Assembly (NCBI GenBank): GCA_026770575.1
Contig: MU657225.1
Location: 233,772-246,919 of the forward strand
Length of the DNA: 13,148 nt
Direction of reading: 5' to 3'
Source: Pelagophyceae sp. CCMP2097
Lineage: Eukaryota > Sar > Pelagophyceae
Of this stretch, positions 1 to 8,500 are shown piece after piece. The position numbers and the translations under genes were made by a program. A model generated the notes under the pieces. That model was not told the origin of the DNA. It did no database searches and saw nothing but the letters and a program-made list of their open reading frames with translations. Within the stretch, counting starts at the first letter, position 1, and every line of letters begins with the position of its first letter.

Positions 1-68
1 TAAAAGAAAATAACTCTTCCGGGACTCGAACCCGGAATCTTCAGACCACCACCAACTCGCATTCGCGT
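1..68 (-). ncRNA. Truncated tRNA-like / pol III element
   Basis: On the minus strand, 37-17 forms a T-arm: a 7-bp stem (TTCCGGG with CCCGGAA) closing the loop TTCGAGT. It contains a perfect B-box GGTTCGAGTCC (32-22) and is followed by a T-rich run at 13-1 (TTATTTTCTTTTA). An A-box/D-arm-like GCGAGTTGG lies only about 20 nt upstream. No anticodon stem or matching 5' acceptor strand can be found, so this is not a complete tRNA. It may be a tRNA pseudogene, a SINE-like head, or a tRNA cut by the window edge and disrupted. The A-box-like stretch is duplicated further upstream (87-110). Confidence 0.45.
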
Positions 69-110
69 CGACTTGCAAGTCGACGGCCGCCACCAACTCG
101 CACCTCGCGT
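46..110. repeat. Direct repeat pair flanking an 18-bp palindrome
   Basis: Copies at 46-68 and 87-110 share the core CCACCAACTCGCA followed by TCGCGT. They differ by one gap and a few bases. Between them, 67-84 is a perfect 18-bp palindrome, GTCGACTTGCAAGTCGAC. On the minus strand the repeat carries the A-box-like GCGAGTTGGTGG, so duplication of part of a pol III element is one explanation. Confidence 0.7.
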
Positions 111-303
111 ACGTCGAACCACTGCGACCCGGAGAGGCCTGAGAGGGGGCGCGGGCGCGGCGGGGGTTGGAGAGGCTGGGCCGGGGTCGGGAAACCCGGA
201 GTACTCTATTTCGATTCCGTTCAACGGGCCTTATGACGAGGCTTCGGACATTGCCGGGGACGTGGAGACCCTAGGAGCCCGGGCCCAAAAACGCTCTCTT
301 AAA

Positions 304-326
304 GAAGATTTCACATCTTTTTTTTT
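304..326 (+). terminator. Small hairpin followed by T9 tract
   Basis: AAGAT (305-309) can pair with ATCTT across a short loop, and nine T residues follow (318-326). In a eukaryotic context this could be a pol III stop. It may equally be chance in an AT-rich island of a GC-rich genome. No transcript ending here can be identified. Confidence 0.25.
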
Positions 327-374
327 GAAAGTAGGAATTCCTAGGATGCTTCATATAGAAGCTTCAAAGCACGC

Positions 375-497
375 TAGCTCGTCGGGACATGCCGAAAAAG
401 GTGTGCGCGTTATAGGCAGATGTGCTCGTCTCGGCCAGGGCTACAATCCTAACCTAGGCAGGCGCGTACACCTTTTTCGGCATGTCCTGACGAGTTA
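375..497 (+). ncRNA. Long hairpin (37-bp stem, 49-nt loop), possible small-RNA precursor
   Basis: Arms 375-411 and 461-497 pair over 37 consecutive positions with no bulge. Thirty-two pairs are Watson-Crick. The other five (377/495, 384/488, 405/467, 410/462, 411/461) are all G-U wobbles when read as plus-strand RNA, and would be A-C mismatches on the minus strand. That asymmetry suggests a plus-strand RNA stem kept at the RNA level, such as a microRNA or siRNA precursor. A young fold-back element (MITE) is the alternative. No protein reading of this stretch looks real. Confidence 0.55.
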
Positions 498-833
498 CGG
501 TGCTCGAGGGTCACATTTGTAGCCGTATCTCACCAAGGAGACGCGCCCCTTGGAAATCTTTACTACCACCGCAACGCGATGCCAGTGGACCCGAAAGAAC
601 GCACGTATCACCGCCACTTCGCCATGGGTGGGGCGCGTGCAGCAGGCTGGAAGTTAAGGTCTTTTCGGTTCTTTGTCGAAGAATCGACAAATACCAATTC
701 CGGTCTAGAAACAGCCGTGCCCTAGTACCCTAGTCTCGGACCGGAGCCTCAAAGGCCGCTCGTTGGTGTCAGGAAAGTGAGGCCCTCATCCTCGCGGGTT
801 GTCCGATTTCGAGGCGAAAAGCGATTGGTCGGA
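498..833. other. Intergenic, no gene seen
   Basis: No frame here has the composition of the real genes nearby. A 7-bp hairpin (TTTGTCG 672-678 with CGACAAA 685-691) is the only local structure noted. The stretch from about 740 to 833 is probably the 3' untranslated region of the minus-strand membrane-protein gene that ends at 834. Confidence 0.5.
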
Positions 834-2688
834 TTAGAACTCGTCGTGCTGCGCCTGATACGGTTTCTTGGCGTGCGGTGGCCTTGGCGCCGCGTCCAAA
901 AAGGGGTTGGCGGCGGTCTGCCTTGATTCGTCGTCGGCGTCGTCTGAGTCGCCTGGGTCATACTTGGAAGCCGTAACGGCCCAGAGCGCGTGTAGGCACT
1001 TGTCGAGGATGGCGGAGGCGAGGGCGAGTGCAAAGGTCAAAGAGAGCGCGACGCCGATTTGGAAGGGGAAGAGGATGACAGGACCGACCCTCCGGCCCAA
1101 AGTGGTGTAGAGCGCAATAATGAGCCGCTTCCAGGGCGCCCACGTCGCGAAGATGACGAGCCAGTTGTAGACGAGGCGGAAGAAGCGCGGGCCGGCGTCG
1201 GCGGCGGACGAGTCTCTATCGCCGGCCGCCTCATAGCGCGCGAACTGCTGATTGGTCGCCGAGGCGCGGCGCGAAATGGCCTCTCTCCGGAGGATGACGG
1301 CGTAGACGATGCCGCCGAAGACGAGGAGGAAGCCGGCGTACGTCAGGCCTGCCAAGGTGAGAGGCAGGGAGAATTTCTTCATAGAGGGTAACTTTTCCAA
1401 ACCATATGATTTCGCGTGGGCGGCTTCAATGATGCCCTGCGCCGCGTCATTGCCCGCGATGGCCACGGTGACGGCGCAGGCCTTGAAGCAGAGGAGCTTG
1501 GCGCACGTGAGCCAAGGTGCAGACGCCTATCGTCGGTCGATGGATTCAACGGGCCCCGTCGCAGTCGGTCTTTGGATACGTCAAAAACTCTAAAACCCCA
1601 CTTAGAGCGCACCGTCGACTCGACGTCATCCTCCTTTGGCGGTTTGCCGAGGGAGTAGAGGCCGATTCTTGTAAAGAGGCCTATGAGCGTCAAGGCCCGC
1701 GCAGCGGCGAATAGAGCGCGGACGTCGTTGGACCACGACTTGGAATCTGTTAACGCATTCTCCGCCACGGGCGCGAGCTCGTAGGGCGCGAACCAGAGGA
1801 GGCCGAGCGTTTTTGCCCACGTGTACGCGACGGAGTAATATAAATTAGAACGCAACATGAGCATCATCTCAACAAACACCGGCGAGAGGTTCCCCCTCGC
1901 GAGGAATCTCGACGCGAGGCCCATGGCCAAAATCGCAAACGACGTCACCACTACCGCGATGAGGCCCGCCGAGGAGACCTACGCTCTCTGTAGAAGGCTC
2001 CACTGGCGCAGTCCCCAAGACTCACGAGGATGAGGACGCCCTTCAGCGCGCAGCCGACTGAGTCGCCGCAGTAGGAGTTTCCGTTGCGGTCGCCGTAGCG
2101 CGTCGATACGGTCTGATATTCGAGTTGGTTGACGCAAGAACTGATCGTCGTAAACAACCCAACGCTCCACGCCGTCCCAGAAGAGTGGCAGAGCAGCAGC
2201 CGGCACTTTGTCAGCGTCGCGCTCTCGAGCTCCCAGCGCAGCGCGAAGCCGAAGACGCAGACGGCGCAATCGGCGCAGCCGCGGCGGAGGCGCGTCGTCA
2301 AAGTAGGCGTCTCAAAGTCAAAGGGCTGCCTGGCCGGGCGGGAGCTGCCGTCGCCGTCGATGTCGTCGTAGCCGCCGACGCTCGAGTACGGGTGCGCTCG
2401 GGTTAACGCGCGGCCGAGGAGCGATTCATGCGGTACGTTTCTATACGAACGTATCGTCAAAACGCTGAGCCAGGGCATGGCTGCGACGCCCACCAAAGTC
2501 CATACCGCTAAAGCGCCGACGACGCGCCAGCAGCCGTCGGCGGGGCACTCCAATTTCGGGTCGAACTGGACGACGACTATATAGCACCAGACCAAACCCG
2601 CCAAGCACCCGATAATATTCTGGAAGACAAAGTTCGATAGGTCCGAGACCGCCGGCGCGTCCTCCTCGAAGCGTGAGAGCTTTGGCAT
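834..2688 (-). CDS. Uncharacterised multi-pass membrane protein, 3 exons
   Basis: The exons are 2688-2026, 1978-1580 and 1526-834 (221 + 133 + 230 codons plus stop; 584 aa). Both introns are phase 0: 2025-1979 (47 nt, GTGAGT...GCGTAG) and 1579-1527 (53 nt, GTATCC...GATAG). Splicing joins three separate frames into one and makes a continuous hydrophobic segment across junction 1 (GVLIL + VSSAGLIAVVV). Strong membrane segments lie near residues 21-40, 54-78, 214-245, 400-425 and 500-525, with weaker ones between. A Cys-containing polar loop (CGDSVGC, about 205-215) precedes the third. The C-terminus is acidic, then polar (ends QAQHDEF), and looks cytosolic. The overall plan of about 8-10 helices recalls transporters such as the CTL/SLC44 type, but I see no family signature and make no functional call. 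The gene is divergent from BOP1. Confidence 0.75.
1979..2025 (-). other. Intron 1 of membrane-protein gene (47 nt)
   Basis: The donor is CTC|GTGAGT and the acceptor GCGTAG|GTC. A nearer acceptor-like TACAG (38-nt intron) would put TAG in frame two codons later, so the downstream TAG acceptor is the one that keeps the frame open. Confidence 0.7.
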
Positions 2689-3009
2689 CGTAGATCTGGT
2701 GGTCTTAGAGCGCGTCGGATGGTCTGCGTCGGAGGGTCTGCGTCAGAGGCACACCCCGTCCGCCGGTCCCCCGGTGCACCGGCCGGGCACGCGCGCCGAC
2801 CCAAAAGGCCTGGCCGGCGCCCACGCGGCCTCCTCGGCGAAGCACCGCTCGGCGCCGTGCGCTCGGGCCGAGTCCGGAGAGGCCGGTCCCAAGCACTCCC
2901 ACACAGCTGCTTCAAGAGCTATTATGTTTTGGCTTTTTCATCGCTGAAAATCCGTGGGAGCTCGAGAATTTCTGCGGCGATAGAAGTCGAGGGCAGGAGC
3001 TTTGTGCGG
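2689..3009. promoter_or_regulatory. Shared divergent promoter region
   Basis: These 321 bp separate the start codons of the membrane-protein gene (minus) and BOP1 (plus), so both promoters must lie here or overlap the 5' ends. The left part carries a 14-bp tandem repeat (2712-2749) and a GC-rich core. The right part (2920-2950) is a short AT-richer patch around TTATGTTTTGGCTTTTTC. I see no clear TATA box for either gene. Confidence 0.5.
2712..2749. repeat. 14-bp tandem repeat, 2.7 copies
   Basis: The units are GCGTCGGATGGTCT (2712-2725), GCGTCGGAGGGTCT (2726-2739) and partial GCGTCAGAGG (2740-2749). The array starts 24 bp upstream of the membrane-protein ATG, inside the divergent promoter, and may hold repeated factor-binding sites. 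Confidence 0.7.
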
Positions 3010-5282
3010 ATGGAGAGGCGCTGGGGCGACGACGCGGACGACGAGCGCGACGAGTCAGCGGATTCCGGCGACGAGTCGGCTGGCGACGAGGCGGAGAACG
3101 ACGAGGCGCAGGCCAAGTTTGTCGAGGAAACGCGTCTGGAATGGTCCCAGCTCGGTGCGCGAGACGCGCAGATCCGCGACGAGGCCGCCGCGGGTGCGTC
3201 GCATGAAACACGGGGCGTCCGATGCGGCGGTGGGCCGTCCCTGGTCAAAAGGCGTGAGCCTGTCGCGACTAGGCGTCCTTGACGTTGCCAAGCGCCTCGG
3301 CATCGACGACTTGTCCTCGGACGACGAACCGCCCGGGAACACGATCGGGCGCGTGCCGCTGCACTGGTACGAGGGTTATGACCACATTGGTTACGACGTC
3401 GCGGGAGAGAAGGTCGTCCCCGAGCCGCGGCTGTCGGCCTTGGACCTCGCGCTGGCGGAATCCGAGGGCGGCGGCTGGATGGTCTACGACAAGCTCAACG
3501 GTCGCAACGTCACTTTGACGGCGCGGGAAGTGGAAACGGTCAAAAGGCTGCAGGGCGGCGCGTTTGGCAACTCGGAGACGGAAATGTACCCCGATTATGT
3601 CGACTACATTTCCTCGCAAATCGAGCCGACGTCGCTCTACGCCAACCAGTACGAGCCGAAGCGGCGCTTCGTGCCCTCAAAGTGGGAGGCGATGCGTGTG
3701 AAGAAGCTCGTCCTCGGCTTAAAGTCGGGCCGCTTCCTCACACGAGCTGCTTTGGAGGCCAAAAAGGCCGACGATAAGGACCCGGACAAGCTCTTCCGGG
3801 CCTACGCCGAATCGTTATGGGCCGACAACGACGAGGAGGAGCAACGGCACAAGGGCCCTATGCACATTTCTGCGCCTCGCGCCCAGCCGCCGGGCCACGC
3901 CGAGTCGTACAATCCACCCGAGGAGTACCTCGACGAGGCGCAAGTTGGTTTTGTGCCGAGGAAGCATTCCTCGCTGCGGGCGGTGCCGGCGTACGAGGGC
4001 TACGTCAAGGACCGCTTTGAGAGGTGCCTCGACTTGTACCTCTGCCCGCGCGCGTTCAAGCGAAGGCTGAATATTGATCCTGAATCTCTCGTGCCCCAGC
4101 TCCCGAAGCCCGCAGAGCTGAAACCATTCCCGAACCAGCTCTCGCGCGTTTATCCGTCCGACGACGCTTCAGCGACGCCCGTGGCCGTGTCCTGCTCGCC
4201 CGACGGCCAGTGGCTGGCGACGGTCGACGACGCTGCGGTGGTGCGCATCTACGAGGTAGCGACGGCGAGGTGCGTCCACCGGCGCGAGCTTGGCTCCGCC
4301 GCGCTGCCCGTGGCGGCTGCGAGCTGGAACCCGCAAAAGCAACACCACGTTCTCGCCGTGGCCTGCGGCGACGGCGTCCACTTCGTCGACTGCTCCACGG
4401 CGAGGGGCGACGACGCCGCCGTCACGGAAGCTTTGCTCGGCGGCGTCGTGCGGGAAGACGAGGCGTCGGACGAGACGGTCGCCGAGTGGACCGCGTTCCC
4501 GGCTCCGACTTTGAAGGCCTCGAAGGACGCGGCTTTGGCGGACCGGCTGCTGGCAAAGCTGCCGTCGGCGTGCGTCACGGTGGCTTGGCACCACGGGGGT
4601 GACTACGCAGTCTCCGTCAGCCCCGGCGGCGCGTCGGCCGGGCAGGTGGCGGTGCACCGTTTATCGCGGCGTGAGTCGCAGGCTCCGCTGAAGCGCGCCG
4701 GCGACAAGGGCGGCTCCGCCCAAACTGCGTGCTTTCATCCGTCGAAGCCGTTTCTTTTGGTGGCCACGCGGACGGCTGTGCGTTTATTTCACTTGACGCA
4801 GCAAAAGCTCGTCAAAACGCTGATCAGCGGCTGCAAGTGGATTTCGACGATTGACGTCCACCCGTCGGGGGACCACGTCCTCGTGGGGTCGTGCGACCGC
4901 CGCGTCTGCTGGTTCGATTTAGATCTGGGGAACAACGCGTACAAGACCCTCAAGTACCACTCCAAAGCACTGCGGGGGGTCAAGTTCCACAAGCGCTACC
5001 CGCTCATGGCCTCGTGCAAAGCCGCGCCCGCAAAGGCAAACGAAACTCCTCCGCCTTACAATTCCCCTTAGGTGCGCCGACGACGGTTTGGTCCACATCT
5101 TCCACGCTATGGTCTACTCGGACCTCATGAGGTCGCCTCTCATCGTCCCCGTCAAAAAGCTAGACGCCCACGCGCCCAACCGCCAAAACCTCGGGGCCCT
5201 CGCCATCGACTTCCACCCTACGCAGCCCTGGCTCTTCAGCTGCGGCGGCGACAAGCAAGTCCGCCTCTACCACGCCGCCTAA
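3010..5282 (+). CDS. BOP1: BOP1/ERB1 ribosome biogenesis protein, 3 exons
   Basis: The exons are 3010-3193, 3273-5013 and 5072-5282 (711 aa). BOP1 (yeast Erb1) acts in the nucleolus in the PeBoW complex with PES1 and WDR12, needed for maturing 27S/32S pre-rRNA into 5.8S and 28S rRNA and for assembling the 60S subunit. Residues 1-60 are acidic. The BOP1NT domain spans about 84-349, with hallmark motifs PLHWYEGYDHIGYD, RHKGPMHISAP (253-263), PPGHAESYNPPEEYL and YVKDRFERCLDLYLCPR. A WD40 propeller runs from about 364 to the end. The last blade is restored only by splicing intron 2, giving ASCADDGLVHIFHAMVYSDL and then HPTQPWLFSCGGDKQVRLY. Both introns are phase-consistent. ATG 3010 is preferred over the in-frame ATG at 2719, because the extra stretch is not acidic and would start 31 bp from the divergent gene's ATG. 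Confidence 0.93.
3194..3272 (+). other. BOP1 intron 1 with two in-frame acceptors
   Basis: The donor is GCGG|GTGCGT, in phase 1. The acceptor ACTAG at 3272 gives 79 nt. The acceptor AAAAG at 3251 gives 58 nt. Both keep the frame and differ by 7 residues (VSLSRLG). TAG is preferred because nearly every other intron in the window ends TAG. Confidence 0.65.
5014..5071 (+). other. BOP1 intron 2 (58 nt)
   Basis: The donor is CCTC|GTGCAA and the acceptor CCTTAG|GTGC. Splicing restores the conserved final WD blade (SCADDGLVHIFH). Without it the frame reads a low-complexity tail and stops. Confidence 0.88.
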
Positions 5283-5557
5283 GGAGGAACGTGCCCAACC
5301 GTCGCTGCACCGGGGGGGAGCGTATCGAGTCCAGGGCCGCTTCGTCTACGGCACTCGGATCCTCTTCTCCTCAATTCGTCACAGAGCAGCTCGATCAGTC
5401 CAAAATTTCGGCACACTTGAATTCGCTTGTTACCGTGTCCTCGCACACCTTCAGTCGTACTCGCCACCCTCCGAGGCGGCGTCGCCTTGCTTACCTTGCG
5501 TGCATCGTCTCCTTGCGAGTCGGATTCGTCTCCTCGCGAGTCGTCGTTGTCGTCGTG
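5283..5557. other. Convergent intergenic region / 3' UTRs
   Basis: This lies between the BOP1 stop and the stop of the large minus-strand gene. It contains a 17-bp direct repeat with one mismatch (5506-5522 and 5527-5543, CGTCTCCTYGCGAGTCG). On the minus strand there is a strong unused-looking donor, CAAG|GTAAGC, starting at 5494. No gene is seen. Confidence 0.5.
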
Positions 5558-8500
5558 TCACCTTCGGTCCAACAAGTCGCCGCATCTTGGTCGCGCGCGC
5601 ACGGCGACGTGCGCCGCCGCGTGCGGCCGCGTGGCGCCGCCAATTCGCGCGCCGTCGGGCGGTTCCGCGTGCAGTGCGGCGAGCTGGAGGTTTGATGCTG
5701 AAAAGTCTGCCCAGGAGACGCGGGCGAACCCCGGCACCGCGGGGCCAATAACCGCGCACGCGTACCAGCAGCCGTCCGAGTACATCGCCCAGCACCGCGA
5801 CCCGAGCGCAAACGCCTCGGTGGAGCCCGGAAGAGGCTCGTCGGCGACAATTGTTGTAGCCGGCGAAAAGCCGGGCGGGAGCCTTATCGCCGTCCTGCGC
5901 CGCAGCCGCGCCACTTTCGACAGTGCGGCGTAGTGCATCAAATTGAGCTGGAGCAGTTCTTGGACGTCGATGCGAAGGTGCCTTGCGATATTGACGAGGG
6001 TTTCGTCGTTTCTCGAGAGGTAAAACCACCCGCCATCAAATTCCAAAGCTTTACCTAGCGCCGCTTTTTCGAGCAATTCGCGGCCCGGCAAGGCGCCTTG
6101 GAAGTGCGGCAGCCGCTGCAAAGAGTCGCCGGGCTCAAAGTCAGAGGCCGATGCAGGCTTCCAGTTGGTGCCGTCCCGGGCCAACTGCTTCATCGTGACG
6201 TAGACGCCGCCGCCGCATTCGCGCTCGAGCGACGCGACGAGCTCGTCGACGCCCTCGTCGAGGCAGTCAAAGACGTCTGATACGGTCCAGCGATTGGCCT
6301 CGTCGTCCGCGCCGCCGAGGGCGCCGCGCGGCAGTCGGCACGTCTGGCCGACGAGGCGGCTGCGTCGGTCCCGCGAGAACTGAGGCCGCTTTTGCTCGCC
6401 CGCGGCGTGCACCGCCACCGCCGAGAAGAGGTCATCCACCTCGGGCGGCCAGGCCAGAATCGCCTCAAAAGCGTCCGAAGCGGCCGCGCCGCCAACAACG
6501 GCCGCGCCGCCAACAACGGCCGCGTCGAAAACGGCGCTTCGGCGGCGGCGCAGCGGGTTCCGCAATCCGTTTCCGTTGTCCAAATCGTCGTGCAGCACCG
6601 TCAACTGCTTTGAAGCGCCGTCGTGGCGTAAGACCGAGGCGTAGGCCCAGACGACGCTTGTCTCGCTTTCGCCGTTCGCGACGATTATGCGGCGCCGGAG
6701 GCGCGCGCCCACTTGCGGCTCCTCGAGGACCTAGCCGTGCGGTGCCCACGCGCGTCATCTCGGGCCACGACGAGCGCCCGCTCCCTTTGTGCATTTGCCA
6801 CGCGGGGCGCTGTTATACACACGTCGTAGTCCGGCGCCGAGTGCCGCAGGCCGTCGCGACAGGCGCGCGCCGATCGCATGCCGCGGACGACGCACGCGGA
6901 GCACGGCGCGGCCCGCTTGGGAGTCGCGCATTCCAGCGCCATGTCGTGTGACGGAACCAACACCACCGTGTGCTGCTCGAGCTTGGACCGCGGCGTTAGA
7001 ATTTTCAGCGCCTCGCGGTGCTTGTTCGCGTCGACGATGTGAAATGGTTCGACGTGGAACTTTTTGGAGATGGCACTTAACGAATCTCCGTCTTTGGCGC
7101 AGTACCAAAACCATCTCTCCGAGCCGTTGCTCCCCGCAACCGACTCGCCGGCGACGAGGGCGTTTTCGCCCGAGACGAGCGCAACCGGCGGCACGCGCCG
7201 CGCGCTCGAGGGGACTGGGGGACAGACGCGAACCTACGGGTTTCCCTCTTTCGTCGTGTGCGGCCAAGATCCCGGAAAAGCCTCTGCCGCCGCTACGTCA
7301 TCGCCTTCGTCGCCGCGACGAAATCGGTTCGAACGCATCAAACGCACGAGCGCGCCCTCGACGTAGAAGTGCGCCCTGGCGCTTGCCGCATGGTCGGCGT
7401 CCGGCGCAGGCGGCGGGAGCCGGCGCGAACGTTTCCTCGACGAGTTACCGCCTCGTTCGTCTTTGTCCGCAGCGCGCCGTTCCAGGTCGCTCGCCAGCGC
7501 GGGCGCGTTGGCGCGCACGAGGGCCTCGGCGTCGCCGCCGAGCCACTCTGCCAGGAAGGCGAGGGACTCTCCGCCCCTGCAGCAAAAGTAAAAGTACGCC
7601 CTCGGCGGCCGTGCGCCCGGCGGCGAATGCGCAAACACGGCGCCGGCGCGCAAAAGTCCCATGTCGACTTTTGGGTCGAGGTGGTAGACACTCGCGTCGT
7701 CTTTTTCGCTAAAGTGAAATAATGTCGGCGCGTCCCTCGGCAGTTTCGCCGCGGCCCAGGGCATGGTCGAGTGGCAGTTGTCGATCTTGGCCATCGAGCG
7801 GTCCCAGGCCTCGAAAGTCGTCGACTCCAGGGTCGGCGCGAGCCAAAAGTGCGCGCCCATCGACCGCTCCGACCTACGGTGGCGAGTGGCAATGATGGAT
7901 GGCTACGATGCAACAACGGTTGCGAGGTACGGAGCTCCGGAAACACCCGGGGTTCCCTCCCGGCGGCCATCGAGCCCCGGCGTCGTTGAGCCTCTTTTGA
8001 TGCGGCCACGCCTCATGATGGTCCAGGTATCCACGCAGTTTCGGCGCGGCGGCGCGCGCGCAGACGCTCCGGACGCCGTAGGTGCCCTTGGACTCGGAGA
8101 CGTCGACGACCAGGCGCAGTTGCCGCTGCGCCCAACCCGTACTCTCCGCCTTGGCCAGCGCCTGCTTCAAACGCACACCTACCGTGCGATTCCATGGCCC
8201 TCCGATGGACTCGCCGTGTAGACTTCTGACCGGCGTTTTCACCAAGAAAAGCGCACCGAGGGCGTCGTCGCCCGCCGCGTCGCCCTTGCGCCTTCTGTAA
8301 AAGTAGTGACCGACCATGGCGAGGTGTTGCATTTTCACGTCGTGGCGCATCGGATGGTCCGGGGCCAGCGAGACTGCGGAGCGTGAGGGCCACTCGACGA
8401 CCCAGAGTTCGCCGTCGTCATCCGTAACCGCCACTTCCAATACAGCACACGGCGACGGAAGCCAGCGCCGTGCGTCTGCGCGCGAGAAGCCGTCCGAAGA

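Noticed and set aside
1..75. Complete tRNA gene on the minus strand
   Set aside because: The T-arm is perfect, but there is no anticodon stem-loop of correct spacing and no partner for the 3' acceptor strand.
73..522. 149-codon plus-strand open frame near the left edge
   Set aside because: It runs across the direct repeats and both arms of the hairpin, and its composition changes along its length. Nothing about it looks like a protein.
2719..3009. N-terminal extension of BOP1 from the in-frame ATG at 2719
   Set aside because: The extension is basic and low complexity, unlike the acidic BOP1 N-terminus, and begins 31 bp from the divergent gene's start.
5072..5695. 207-codon plus-strand open frame after BOP1 intron 2
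   Set aside because: It overlaps BOP1 exon 3 out of frame. The BOP1 frame carries the conserved last WD blade.
6789..7712. 307-codon plus-strand open frame
   Set aside because: It is antisense to exons 6 and 7 of the large gene, is Arg/Ala-rich in the way GC-rich antisense frames are, and has no domain or motif.
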